Part shown: piece after piece, positions 14,571-24,247 of the stretch
Layout of the letters: every line of letters begins with the position of its first letter
How positions within the stretch are numbered: the first letter of the stretch is position 1
Source: Enterovibrio nigricans DSM 22720
Lineage (GTDB): Bacteria; Pseudomonadota; Gammaproteobacteria; Enterobacterales; Vibrionaceae
Direction: 5' to 3'
Assembly (NCBI RefSeq): GCF_900167155.1
Contig: NZ_FUXU01000001.1
Coordinates: forward strand, 1 to 64,000
DNA length: 64,000 nt
Translations under genes and position numbers: made by a program
Notes under the pieces: generated by a model
Database searches by the model: none
The model's input: only the letters and a program-made list of their open reading frames with translations
What the model was told of the DNA's origin: nothing

Positions 14571-16487
14571 CTAATAGCGTCGCTGCATCTCACTGTCGTG
14601 CAGAAACTGCAAAGGCATACCTAACAGCTTGCGATAGTATATGTCATACATCAGCACATTCTGTACATAGCCTCTCGTTTCCCGAAATGGGATGGCTTCA
14701 ATAAATGCTATCGCATCAAGATTGCCATCAGATTCCTTAAGCCACTTGCTCGCACGGTGAGGCCCTGCATTGTACGCTGCAAACGCCAGAATTCGGTTCT
14801 CATCAAACTGATCGAGCAGCATTCGAAGATAACCACTACCCAGTCGAATATTGATCCCCGGATCGCTCAGTGTACTTTTACCCAGATAACGAAAACCCAG
14901 CTTTTTCGACGTTTCTTTGGCCGTCGCAGGCATCAATTGCATCAGTCCTCGTGCGCCAACGGGTGATACCGCATTGGTGTAAAACGCACTTTCCTGACGC
15001 GACAGAGCTAGCAAGGTCGTCAACGGCAAATCGCGTTCTTTACTGAAAAATTCAAACCACCAGCGGTGTGCAACTGGGAAACGGTACTCTAAGTGGCCCC
15101 ACATTTTTCCTGAAATGGTGGCCTGTACTGACAGGTGATACCACTTGCTGTCAGTCGCGAATGCCGCCAGCATGGCTTTTTCCTCAGGTTCAGCCTGACG
15201 CAGTAAGTACTGCCATTCACGTTTAGCAGCCGTAACCTTGTCCAGCGCGAGCAATTCACTGACCCTTGATAGCGCAGGACGGAAGGGTTGAAGCGTCTCA
15301 ATATTCAACGGCGTTGTTTGATAAGGAATATCAATTGGTGCACCGAGGTGCATGGCGGCAGCAACTGAATAAAAATTTCGCTCTCCCAACAGTGCCGTAA
15401 ATTGCGCTCTGGTGGCATCACTCCCCTGCTGTTCTTGAGTAATCCGGGCCTGCCAATAACGCCACTTTATTTTGTCCTGTTCTTTTTCAGACATGGCACT
15501 CAACCAATGTGCCATCTCTTTCCAGTTATCTTCCACTAACGCCACGCGAAAACGACGCTCTAACAATGACTGATTTGCCGTTTGGTTTAACCAGTGATCA
15601 CGCCATTTTTTCAGTGCCGATTTGTCTGTCGACATCAAGCGACTCGCTACGTAGTCCGCCATTTCCTGCCGCTCATATTGGTCGTAATGCTGACCGTCGA
15701 TCGTGCGCTTATACTGTTTAACCGCCTCGCTGACATTCATGCGTGCCAAACGCTCATAGGCCAGACGCGTCAATCGTTGATTGAACGATGTGACCTTACT
15801 TTTTTTAGAGAATGCTGCTACATCACGAGGGTTATCATACAAGGCAAGCAGTTGCTTTCCCTGCTTCGCTGCGTCTCCGGTTAACTGCTTTTGCAGATAG
15901 CGCATCAACGAGCGATTTCGTTTATCAAACGCCAATAACATGCGATCTAGGATGAGCGCATTATTGAGCTTTCCGCTTTTGTCCAGCACATCAAACAGTT
16001 TGTCACAGGCACTGTCGACTGAACTTCCTGACAAATAGAGGGATTTCGCACCAGAATACGCAAGTGCCTTATCACCCGCTTGACTGTGGGCATAATAATA
16101 ATGGCATTGATATCTTTCGCCTCGGGGCACTTCAAGCTGAAAAGCTAACAACGATTTCCACTGACGCTTGTTCGCCAATGTATCGATATAGCGTCCCCGA
16201 ACGGTGCCAATAAACGGTAAATCGTCATACGTTGTTAGAAAAGCATCCAGCTCTTTCTTATTGGCGCTGCTTAATGAACGTGTGAATTCGCGATACGCCA
16301 AATAAGGGTAGAGGGGGTAATCTTCCAATTGCTTCTTAAGCGTGTTGAACGTTCTCGTGTCATTACGTTTGATCGCATCGACCGCTTCTTCGTATTTCGT
16401 TCTTTGATCATCCAGGCTCAACGCAAAACTGCTCGTTGCCTGAACCGAAACTAACGCTGCAAAACACACACTGATTATACGACGCAT
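14571..16487 (-). CDS. slt: Soluble lytic murein transglycosylase
   Basis: About 638 residues, the Slt70 size. The start at 16487 (MRRIISVCFAALVSVQATSS) is preferred because it gives a standard signal peptide; the frame opens further upstream at 16544. A long alpha-helical U-shaped domain covers most of the protein. The C-terminal lysozyme-like domain has LSRQESAFYTNAVSP (catalytic Glu), GARGLMQLMPATA, LGSGYLRML and AYNAGPHR. The enzyme cleaves peptidoglycan to 1,6-anhydromuropeptides in the periplasm. It lies upstream of trpR on the same strand. Confidence 0.92.
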   Translation of the reverse strand: MRRIISVCFAALVSVQATSSFALSLDDQRTKYEEAVDAIKRNDTRTFNTLKKQLEDYPLYPYLAYREFTRSLSSANKKELDAFLTTYDDLPFIGTVRGRYIDTLANKRQWKSLLAFQLEVPRGERYQCHYYYAHSQAGDKALAYSGAKSLYLSGSSVDSACDKLFDVLDKSGKLNNALILDRMLLAFDKRNRSLMRYLQKQLTGDAAKQGKQLLALYDNPRDVAAFSKKSKVTSFNQRLTRLAYERLARMNVSEAVKQYKRTIDGQHYDQYERQEMADYVASRLMSTDKSALKKWRDHWLNQTANQSLLERRFRVALVEDNWKEMAHWLSAMSEKEQDKIKWRYWQARITQEQQGSDATRAQFTALLGERNFYSVAAAMHLGAPIDIPYQTTPLNIETLQPFRPALSRVSELLALDKVTAAKREWQYLLRQAEPEEKAMLAAFATDSKWYHLSVQATISGKMWGHLEYRFPVAHRWWFEFFSKERDLPLTTLLALSRQESAFYTNAVSPVGARGLMQLMPATAKETSKKLGFRYLGKSTLSDPGINIRLGSGYLRMLLDQFDENRILAFAAYNAGPHRASKWLKESDGNLDAIAFIEAIPFRETRGYVQNVLMYDIYYRKLLGMPLQFLHDSEMQRRY

Positions 16488-16917
16488 ACCAACGGCCGAC
16501 TTTTTACAGGCTTTTGTAATTATTAAATTTTCTCTTGGTAGCATTCTTTACGCTTCTCCGTGGCGCACCTGTTTTTAAGCTTATACCCAAACCACCATCC
16601 CAGCTGACTTTCGATAGGCTCTGTTCATCCTGATGTCTTTCTGTATACCGTAAGTTATCGACGACAGAAGACATTCAAATGACAAAACGAGACACCGATC
16701 CTGATGCTTGTCACTGTATGATGATTTGTTGCCCATTTTTCGTTCTCACCGTCAGAGAAGGGAAAAACAGGCCGTTTTCTCTTTATTGGGTTTCTGGCAC
16801 ACGAAATGGTTCCAATGCAAAGGAAAATACGCGAGCCAAAACCTGCATCTTGGTGCTATTTAGGTATAGAATACTCGATTAATATTCATTCTTATCGACA
16901 AGAGAACGCGAGCAGAA
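16488..16917. other. Intergenic region between divergent slt and ettA
   Basis: 430 bases holding the divergent promoters of slt and ettA. It contains an open frame of 67 codons (16679-16882) that is rich in Cys and His, lacks a ribosome site and matches no family I know; I do not count it as a gene. No hairpin or operator stands out. Confidence 0.5.
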
Positions 16918-18585
16918 ATGGCTGAGTACGTTTATACCATGTCGCGCGTTGGCAAAATCGTGCCACCGAAGCGTCAAATTCTGAAAGACATCTCTCTGTG
17001 CTTTTTCCCTGGTGCCAAAATCGGCGTTTTGGGTCTGAACGGTGCAGGTAAATCTACCCTTCTTCGCATTATGGCTGGTATCGATACCGATATCGAAGGC
17101 GAAGCACGTGCACAACCTGGCATCAAAGTGGGTTACCTGCCTCAGGAACCAAAACTAGACGAAGAAAAAACGGTTCGTGAAACCGTTGAAGAAGCGGTTG
17201 CTGATGTAGCCGGAGCTTTGACCCGTCTGGACGCGGTTTATGCAGCTTATGCAGAACCTGATGCAGATTTCGACGCGCTAGCGAAAGAGCAAGGCGAACT
17301 GGAAGCACTGATCCAAGCAAAAGACGGCCACAATCTAGATAACGCCCTTGAACGTGCCGCGGATGCGCTTCGTCTACCAGAATGGGATGCAAAAATTAAG
17401 CACCTGTCTGGTGGTGAGCGTCGCCGTGTTGCGATCTGCCGTCTGCTGCTGGAAAAACCAGACATGCTGCTGCTTGACGAACCAACGAACCACTTGGACG
17501 CCGAGTCTGTAGGTTGGTTGGAGCGTTTCTTGGTGGATTACAACGGAACTGTTGTGGCTATCACGCACGACCGTTACTTCTTGGATAACGCGGCAGGCTG
17601 GATCCTAGAACTTGACCGTGGTGAAGGTATTCCATGGGAAGGTAACTACACCTCTTGGCTTGAGCAAAAAGATGCGCGTTTACAACAAGAATCGTCGCAA
17701 GAAAGTGCTCGTCAAAAAACCATCGAGAAAGAGCTTGAGTGGGTTCGTCAAAACCCTAAAGGCCGTCAGTCAAAATCTAAAGCACGTATGGCGCGCTTTG
17801 AAGAACTGAACAATACCGAACATCAACGCCGTAACGAAACCAATGAGCTGTTCATTCCACCGGGTTTGCGTTTAGGTGACAAAGTTATCGAGATTAACAA
17901 CCTAACCAAATCATTTGGTGATCGTGTGTTGATCGACGACTTGTCATTCAGCGTGCCAAAAGGCGCGATCGTCGGCATTATCGGTGCTAACGGTGCGGGT
18001 AAATCTACCCTGTTCAAGATGCTGAGTGGTACAGAGCAACCAGACAGCGGTACCATCGAACTGGGTGAAACCGTGCAACTTGCGTCGGTTGAGCAGTTCC
18101 GCGATAGCATGACTGACTCAAATACCGTTTACCAAGAGATCTCTGAAGGTGCGGAAATCATCCGTATTCACAACTTTGAACTTCCAGCTCGTGCTTACTG
18201 TTCGCGCTTTAACTTCAAAGGCAGCGATCAACAAAAACGTATCGGTGATTTGTCAGGTGGTGAGCGTAACCGTGTTCACTTGGCAAAACTGCTGAAAGCG
18301 GGCGGTAACGTATTGCTTCTCGATGAACCAACCAATGACCTGGACGTTGAAACACTGCGTGCATTGGAAGAAGCGCTGCTTGAATTCCCAGGCTGTGCCA
18401 TGGTTATCTCGCACGACCGTTGGTTCCTTGACCGTATCGCAACCCACATTCTTGACTACCGCGACGAAGGTAAAGTGAACTTCTTCGAAGGTAACTACAA
18501 CGAATACAGTGAGTGGCTGAAGCAAACTCTGGGTGCGCAAGCGGCACAACCTCACCGCATGAAGTACAAGCGTGTAACGAAGTAA
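16918..18585 (+). CDS. ettA: Energy-dependent translational throttle ABC-F protein
   Basis: 555 residues, the same length as E. coli EttA (YjjK). Two ABC domains are joined by a linker: Walker A GLNGAGKST and LSGGERRRV with LLLDEPTNHLDAES in the first, then GANGAGKST, LSGGERNRV and LLLDEPTNDLDVE in the second. The region around GNYTSWLEQK begins the P-site-tRNA-interaction linker. It has no membrane segments. EttA binds the ribosomal E site and controls entry into elongation according to the ATP/ADP ratio. Confidence 0.96.
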   Translation: MAEYVYTMSRVGKIVPPKRQILKDISLCFFPGAKIGVLGLNGAGKSTLLRIMAGIDTDIEGEARAQPGIKVGYLPQEPKLDEEKTVRETVEEAVADVAGALTRLDAVYAAYAEPDADFDALAKEQGELEALIQAKDGHNLDNALERAADALRLPEWDAKIKHLSGGERRRVAICRLLLEKPDMLLLDEPTNHLDAESVGWLERFLVDYNGTVVAITHDRYFLDNAAGWILELDRGEGIPWEGNYTSWLEQKDARLQQESSQESARQKTIEKELEWVRQNPKGRQSKSKARMARFEELNNTEHQRRNETNELFIPPGLRLGDKVIEINNLTKSFGDRVLIDDLSFSVPKGAIVGIIGANGAGKSTLFKMLSGTEQPDSGTIELGETVQLASVEQFRDSMTDSNTVYQEISEGAEIIRIHNFELPARAYCSRFNFKGSDQQKRIGDLSGGERNRVHLAKLLKAGGNVLLLDEPTNDLDVETLRALEEALLEFPGCAMVISHDRWFLDRIATHILDYRDEGKVNFFEGNYNEYSEWLKQTLGAQAAQPHRMKYKRVTK

Positions 18586-18603
18586 TCGTTATGCCGTTAT
18601 TCT

Positions 18604-18630
18604 AAGGGTCACATTTGTGGCCCTTTTTTT
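18604..18630 (+). terminator. Terminator downstream of ettA
   Basis: A 10-bp stem (AAGGGTCACA / TGTGGCCCTT, one G-U pair) followed by a run of seven Ts; a classic intrinsic terminator. Confidence 0.9.
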
Positions 18631-18773
18631 GTACGAAAATTCTGAGCTTTCTTCATGATTGCGAATTGACGCATAATTAATACGCGCAAGACATCACGGA
18701 GACGAACTAACGAAGTAGAGATATAGACTCGTCTCTCCTACACTTTGTGTAAATTAGAACGAGGAATTGTAAA

Positions 18774-19145
18774 ATGCAGGAACGACGTCAATTCTCCCGT
18801 GTCATTTATCAGGTCCCCGCTACAATTCGACAGGGTGATCACACGTGGAGTTCAAAGGTTCTCGATCTGTCACTGAAAGGTGCTCTCCTTTCCGCGCCCA
18901 TTGATTGGACGAACGGGAACAAAGAAGACTATGCGGTCACGTTTGCGCTTCCCGAATCTGATATCACGCTGGATATGGACTTGATGCTGATTCAAGAGAA
19001 TGGCGAATACCTGCGTTTTCGAATCGATCATATCGACATCGATAGCGCCAGCCATCTAAAACGCCTTGTGGAATTAAACGTCGGCAACGACGATTTGCTC
19101 CACCGTGAATTAGCGCAACTGACAGACTTGAAAGATTCCGTATAA
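18774..19145 (+). CDS. PilZ-domain cyclic di-GMP-binding protein
   Basis: 123 residues, a stand-alone PilZ domain. The two ligand motifs are present: ERRQFSR (RxxxR type, residues 3-9) near the start and DLSLKG (D/NxSxxG) about 30 residues later. It should bind cyclic di-GMP and pass the signal to a partner protein. Ribosome site GAGG. The next gene, an M23 peptidase, begins 44 bases downstream on the same strand, so the two may be co-transcribed, but no functional link is established. Confidence 0.88.
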   Translation: MQERRQFSRVIYQVPATIRQGDHTWSSKVLDLSLKGALLSAPIDWTNGNKEDYAVTFALPESDITLDMDLMLIQENGEYLRFRIDHIDIDSASHLKRLVELNVGNDDLLHRELAQLTDLKDSV

Positions 19146-19189
19146 TTCACCTGTTTTTTCAGCGCATAAGTACATGTAGTAGCCGTATC

Positions 19190-20221
19190 ATGCCTCACAA
19201 TATCCGAATTGCTGTGTCCCACGCTAATGGCTCTCGCCATTTCGTACTTTCTCCCACTTTGAAGAAAGTTCTCCTGTCGATGCTTGCCACACTCGTTGTT
19301 GCCATCTTCGCCAGCATTGCCACCATTTATTATCTGAACCACCGTTCAAACACTGCCGAAGTGTCATTGAAAAATATGACTGAGCAGAGCACTGAATTAT
19401 CCGGTCAATTGGAGTCATTAGAGCAACAGCGGCAGCAACTCGAACAACTTATCAGCAACAAAGAAGAAGAATACGCGCAAATCATTGAGGACAAAGACAG
19501 TCAGCTGAATTACCTCACTCAGCGTGTATCCACGGTAGAAGAAGTGCTGGGGCTGGAAAAAGAAGACTCAAGCCTACCGCTGGCTGAACGTTTGGATGTG
19601 GCTGCGATTAACTCCGCGGTACGTGCCACCATGTTGCAGTTAATCCCTAGCGGTCAACCTATTGAAAGTTATCGCCGCTCTTCCGGCTATGGTTCTCGCA
19701 CACATCCCGTTACGGGCAACAAAAAATTTCACCTCGGTTTGGACCTTACCGCTGATATCGGTACGCCTGTATTTGCGCCCGCAGATGGTGTCGTGGAATA
19801 CAAACGCCCAAGCAGAAAGAAAGGCTATGGCAACTTACTGAAAATTGACCATGCTTTTGGCTTTATGACCCTTTACGCTCATTTAGACAAATTCAACGTA
19901 AACACGGGGGAATTTGTTAAGAAAGGCGATTTGATCGGTTGGTCTGGCAACACAGGGCTGTCCACTGGCCCTCACCTCCATTATGAAGTGCGCTTCCTTG
20001 GTCGTGCATTGAACCCAAAGAACTTTATCGCTTGGACACCGGACAGCTTTGAGTCTCTGTTTAAAGTGGAAGACAAAGTGAAATGGGTGAACTTGGTGAA
20101 GATCGTGGAAAGCATGGTCTCTACCCAGGTGCAATTGGCTTCTGACGCCGTGAACGGCACACAACCTGTTAAAGAGACAACTGGGGAAACGACCCTTGCG
20201 TCAGCGGCTATAAAACCCTAA
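19190..20221 (+). CDS. Membrane-anchored M23 metallopeptidase (peptidoglycan endopeptidase type)
   Basis: 343 residues: one membrane anchor (about 26-48), a periplasmic coiled coil rich in Glu and Gln (about 55-120), then a LytM/M23 domain (about 165-275). All zinc and catalytic residues are visible: HLGLD (His181, Asp185), YAHLD (His231) and HLHYE (His264). Such enzymes cut cross-links between stem peptides; Vibrio Shy proteins are relatives. The complete active site argues for a hydrolase, not an EnvC/NlpD-type activator. Confidence 0.9.
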   Translation: MPHNIRIAVSHANGSRHFVLSPTLKKVLLSMLATLVVAIFASIATIYYLNHRSNTAEVSLKNMTEQSTELSGQLESLEQQRQQLEQLISNKEEEYAQIIEDKDSQLNYLTQRVSTVEEVLGLEKEDSSLPLAERLDVAAINSAVRATMLQLIPSGQPIESYRRSSGYGSRTHPVTGNKKFHLGLDLTADIGTPVFAPADGVVEYKRPSRKKGYGNLLKIDHAFGFMTLYAHLDKFNVNTGEFVKKGDLIGWSGNTGLSTGPHLHYEVRFLGRALNPKNFIAWTPDSFESLFKVEDKVKWVNLVKIVESMVSTQVQLASDAVNGTQPVKETTGETTLASAAIKP

Positions 20222-20261
20222 CGCTACTCAAAAAAGACATGCCTTAAACAAGACATTACGT

Positions 20262-20297
20262 AAACAAGAAAAGGTACCTATGTACCTTTTCTTGTTT
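20262..20297. terminator. Bidirectional terminator between M23 gene and radA
   Basis: A perfect 16-bp stem (AAACAAGAAAAGGTAC and its complement) with a 4-base loop; both arms are flanked by A or T runs, suiting the convergent genes. Confidence 0.9.
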
Positions 20298-20302
20298 CGT
20301 GG

Positions 20303-21682
20303 TTACTCAAACTCTTCCAATACAGCCAAGGCATCAGCAAGTTTGTTTACCCCGTACACTTTCATTCCCGGAAGGTCTTTTTTGGGCGCATTGGCCATGG
20401 GCACAACGGCACGTTTAAAACCATGCTTTGCCGCTTCCATAAGGCGTTCTTGACCACTTGGCACTGGGCGTATTTCACCCGCAAGCCCTACTTCCCCGAA
20501 TACCACAAGATCTTTGGGCAATGGACGGTCACGGAAGCTGGAAATTAATGCCAGCAGCAAGGCTAAATCGGCACTGGTTTCCGTGACTTTAACCCCTCCA
20601 ACCACGTTAACGAACACGTCCTGATCGGACATCTGCAAGCCACCATGCTTGTGCAGCACCGCCAACAGTAATGCCAATCGATTTTGCTCAAGACCTACCG
20701 CGACACGACGAGGATTGGCCAGCTGGCTGTAATCCACCAATGCTTGAAGCTCAACCAAAAGTGGGCGCGTCCCTTCCCACAGCACCATCACCGAGCTGCC
20801 AGATGTCGGGTCTTCTCCACGAGAAAGAAAGATAGCTGACGGGTTGCTCACTTCTCTAAGCCCTTGTCCCGTCATGGCGAACACACCCAGTTCATTGACC
20901 GCACCAAAACGGTTTTTGTGACTACGTAGTGTCCGGAAACGACTGTCGCTTGAACCGTCCAGCATCACCGAGCAATCAATGCAGTGTTCGAGAACTTTAG
21001 GACCCGCCAATGTGCCGTCTTTCGTCACGTGACCGACCATAAATATCGCCACATTGTGCTGTTTGGCATAACGCGTTAATGCCGCGGCAGATTCACGGAC
21101 CTGTGCCACACTACCCGGCGCTGACGCTATGTCAGCGCAATGCATCACCTGAATGGAGTCAATAACCATGATTTTTGGCTGCTCTTGACGAGCAATTTGA
21201 CAGATGCTTTCAACATTGGTTTCAGACAGCATTTTTAGCTTGTCTTTCGGTAAACCAAGGCGCTCTGCCCGCATGGCAACCTGTTGAAGAGATTCCTCCC
21301 CCGTGACATACAACGTCGGCATTTGGCTGGCGAGCCAACACATGGTTTGTAGTAACAGCGTACTTTTCCCTGCCCCTGGACTGCCCCCTATCAATATGGC
21401 TGCACCCGGCACTATGCCGCCACCCAACACACGATCCAGCTCTTTAAAGCCACTGGTAAAGCGTGGAACTTCCTGAAGGTCGATAGCTGAAAGGGTTTGC
21501 ACTTTGGCATCTGCAGTACCCGCGTAACCCGCATACTTTTCTGCACGAGCCACTTGTGGTGACGCTGCTAAACGCACTTCGGTGATCGTGTTCCAAGCGC
21601 CACAGGCTGAACATTGTCCCTGCCAACGAGGGTAATCAGCACCGCAATCGTTGCACACGTAGGCGCGTTTTGTTTTGGACAT
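20303..21682 (-). CDS. radA: DNA repair protein RadA (Sms)
   Basis: About 459 residues from the ATG at 21682, chosen over 21727 because GGGAGA lies before it and the protein then starts MSKTKRAYVCNDCG as in E. coli. The N-terminal zinc finger is CNDCG...CSACG. The RecA-like ATPase has GGSPGAGKST, the RadA-specific motif is HKNRFG, and the C-terminus is Lon-like. RadA drives branch migration during recombinational repair. It is divergent from the PlzC-like gene. Confidence 0.96.
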   Translation of the reverse strand: MSKTKRAYVCNDCGADYPRWQGQCSACGAWNTITEVRLAASPQVARAEKYAGYAGTADAKVQTLSAIDLQEVPRFTSGFKELDRVLGGGIVPGAAILIGGSPGAGKSTLLLQTMCWLASQMPTLYVTGEESLQQVAMRAERLGLPKDKLKMLSETNVESICQIARQEQPKIMVIDSIQVMHCADIASAPGSVAQVRESAAALTRYAKQHNVAIFMVGHVTKDGTLAGPKVLEHCIDCSVMLDGSSDSRFRTLRSHKNRFGAVNELGVFAMTGQGLREVSNPSAIFLSRGEDPTSGSSVMVLWEGTRPLLVELQALVDYSQLANPRRVAVGLEQNRLALLLAVLHKHGGLQMSDQDVFVNVVGGVKVTETSADLALLLALISSFRDRPLPKDLVVFGEVGLAGEIRPVPSGQERLMEAAKHGFKRAVVPMANAPKKDLPGMKVYGVNKLADALAVLEEFE

Positions 21683-21826
21683 GCTATCTCCCAGCCACAC
21701 CGTCTGTGCCGCAGGTTTGCGAGGCACAGCAAGTTTAAATAACTCTTCGCGAATATCGCGAGAAAACAGGTAAACTATGGCCTTATCAAGCCGATAGTAA
21801 GTCTCAGGATTCTACCAGATTTTATA

Positions 21827-24163
21827 ATGATGAAGGACCACGATCAGGCACTCTTCGATCAACTGCTGCCTCTATACGAAAAAGAGGGGTTCGATGAATT
21901 GCTGCAAAAACTCACCCAACCGCTTTCCAATCCAGAACGCCTGCTTCTGAAGATGGAAGTGCGTCGACTTATGACGCCATCCCCTAAAGCCATCGATCTT
22001 CGAGGCAAAGTAATGGGAACATGCCGTCAATACACGTTAAATGACCAAAGTCACTGGCTGGATGATGTTGCCATCAACCTTTACCACCGACGTTTAAACA
22101 TTTACCAAGGCCAATTGACGCAGGGGCTGTGGGAAGAACTTCACAATACACCCAACAGCCACAGAACCATCCAAAAGACGGGAGAGATCTATGAAAATTT
22201 CTCTGATGAAACGGTCGAAGCGCCGCCCATCAAATTTGGTCATTACCTTTCGCGCTCAGAAAACCGCATTCAGTTGTCTTCTCGCATTCAGGTGTTTTTG
22301 CCTAATGGCACGGAAGTTAATGGGTCAACCGTCGATTTGTCCAACTCCGGTATGCAGGTAAAGCTGCCGTCTTCGTTTGTGTATGACATTGGCTCAAGCA
22401 TCATTGTCTACTTCCCGCAATTGGGTGATGAATGCCAGCTACCCGAGTTGTTCAGTGGCCTGAAATACCGCATTGTCGGCAAAGAGCTGAACCTTGTTCG
22501 TGACAATTTCCAACGTATCCGGTTGAGGCTGGTAACAAGTACTGACATCGTTAAAGAAGCCATTACCATCAAGCTGTCACAAAGCAGCGTGAAGGCACGC
22601 CAAGAAAATGCCGATAAATTTCTGACGACACGCGCGCGCTGCTTCGAACAAATATTTCTTGAGCAAACCCCGTCGTTGCAACTTTTCTTTAGCGATGAAT
22701 CCTTAAAATATGGTTTGATCACTGAGCACAATCGAGGACTTTGGGATTACTGGCACGATGAACGAAATCAGCCTGTTATTGACCGTCTGTTCTCAGCCAA
22801 GCGTCTCCAACACCTTGCACTAAAAGGCGTCACAAGCAGTGAAACACTGATCTATTGCTTCAGTCACGAGCATGCAGGAAAAACCTTTTTCTTTTCCGCT
22901 TGCCCAACAGAATTGACACCTGAACAACGCCATCTTTTTTGGCATGTAGGAAGCTCCAGAGCATCTTGGCGCGTACTTCGTGTAACGGTTGCAACCATCA
23001 GTGTTGAAGATGCAGAACGCCTTCAGGAGGTCTCTCCGGCGTACATCAGCCAAATTGATGAGTTGACCCACATCGCCACTATCCAGGATCTCACGCAATC
23101 CCATGTAAACACGGATTTTCGTTTGCCAAGCAAACCTAAGTTGCCATCGAAAACGCTGAATCAGTTCGTCCACACTCGCGATCCCATTTTACGCATTGAA
23201 GCGGTACCCTCCCAGTTAACCCCTCAGCGGAAGGAAGAACGCTTTCAACATCGCACGAGTACAACGCTGATCCATCACTTATCTGGCGAAATCCAAGGCG
23301 AGACCATCGACTTTTCTCCCAATGGATTGAACGTTGTGCTGAATCGCCCATTTAAAGGCAACAAAGATCAGGAAGTCTCGGTAACGTTTACCGACCTTAA
23401 ACGCGTGGATCCGAACGCCCCCTTGACCAACGCGCCCTACAAAGTTGTCCGAATAAGTGCTGATCGCACCACCATACAATTGTCGTTGGTGAAAGACAGG
23501 TACAGTGAAAACAGAAGTAACTATCTGAAGCGACTGATTGACCATAACCGCCACAAGCTGACTGTCGATTACGAAGTATTGCCCGATGCGCCGTTGGTGC
23601 ATGCCATGCACCAAATGCTGTTAACGCGGCTTTCTACCATTCCTTACTTTTTGATGTTACGGGGTGAAACGCTTCATTTGGCCGCCATTGGCACCAACTA
23701 TCCAGGTAGAGATCTTAATCGCTTGTTAGAGAGCCAAGCCGCCCAAGGACGGATGTCATTGGCACCCGTGTTAGGTAACAACCTGATGAAATATGCCTCT
23801 GCGGTAACTCGACAGCGTAATCGACAGCCTCAAATTAAGCATGAAGTGTATATTGCGGTACAGTTCGAAAATAACGTCATTTCAGGCATCAAAGCCCGTG
23901 CATTTGAAAGCTTCTCTACGCCGGAAGAGAGGAAGTTTTTTATCAGTCAGGCAAAAAAACGCGGTAAATTTTATGCCATACGGAATTGGTTACAACCGAT
24001 TGAGGATGGTGGCCAATGGCTCTCGCCCGAAACCTTAGAGCCACTCGTTGCACTTTCAACGCAACGCGCACGACAGCTTGAAATGGAGTTTGCAGATCTT
24101 GCCGTTTACGGTGAGATGAGCGACATCACAGATGAAGTATTACTCAGACTGGAAGTGAATTAA
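21827..24163 (+). CDS. Large protein with two PilZ domains, PlzC-like
   Basis: 778 residues. The first PilZ domain (about 142-255) has RSENR and DLSNSG; the second (about 465-565) has RKEER and DFSPNG. Both carry recognisable cyclic di-GMP motifs. The rest is predicted soluble with no other domain that I recognise. Position between radA and serB matches V. cholerae VC2344 (PlzC), a double-PilZ protein reported to bind cyclic di-GMP and affect motility and virulence. That orthology rests on my memory of V. cholerae gene order. Confidence 0.85.
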   Translation: MMKDHDQALFDQLLPLYEKEGFDELLQKLTQPLSNPERLLLKMEVRRLMTPSPKAIDLRGKVMGTCRQYTLNDQSHWLDDVAINLYHRRLNIYQGQLTQGLWEELHNTPNSHRTIQKTGEIYENFSDETVEAPPIKFGHYLSRSENRIQLSSRIQVFLPNGTEVNGSTVDLSNSGMQVKLPSSFVYDIGSSIIVYFPQLGDECQLPELFSGLKYRIVGKELNLVRDNFQRIRLRLVTSTDIVKEAITIKLSQSSVKARQENADKFLTTRARCFEQIFLEQTPSLQLFFSDESLKYGLITEHNRGLWDYWHDERNQPVIDRLFSAKRLQHLALKGVTSSETLIYCFSHEHAGKTFFFSACPTELTPEQRHLFWHVGSSRASWRVLRVTVATISVEDAERLQEVSPAYISQIDELTHIATIQDLTQSHVNTDFRLPSKPKLPSKTLNQFVHTRDPILRIEAVPSQLTPQRKEERFQHRTSTTLIHHLSGEIQGETIDFSPNGLNVVLNRPFKGNKDQEVSVTFTDLKRVDPNAPLTNAPYKVVRISADRTTIQLSLVKDRYSENRSNYLKRLIDHNRHKLTVDYEVLPDAPLVHAMHQMLLTRLSTIPYFLMLRGETLHLAAIGTNYPGRDLNRLLESQAAQGRMSLAPVLGNNLMKYASAVTRQRNRQPQIKHEVYIAVQFENNVISGIKARAFESFSTPEERKFFISQAKKRGKFYAIRNWLQPIEDGGQWLSPETLEPLVALSTQRARQLEMEFADLAVYGEMSDITDEVLLRLEVN

Positions 24164-24199
24164 TTCTCTTTCTGTCAATGTGATAGAAACCACTTAAAC

Positions 24200-24230
24200 A
24201 AAAGAGCCACGCAACAACGTGGCTCTTTTT
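24200..24230. terminator. Bidirectional terminator between PlzC-like gene and serB
   Basis: A 12-bp stem (AAAAGAGCCACG / CGTGGCTCTTTT) with a 6-base loop and flanking A and T runs. Confidence 0.9.
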
Positions 24231-24247
24231 CATTTTAAAACTCGGGT

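Noticed and set aside
16679-16882. 67-codon open frame upstream of ettA
   Set aside because: No ribosome site, odd Cys/His-rich composition and no recognisable family; it lies in a promoter region between divergent genes.
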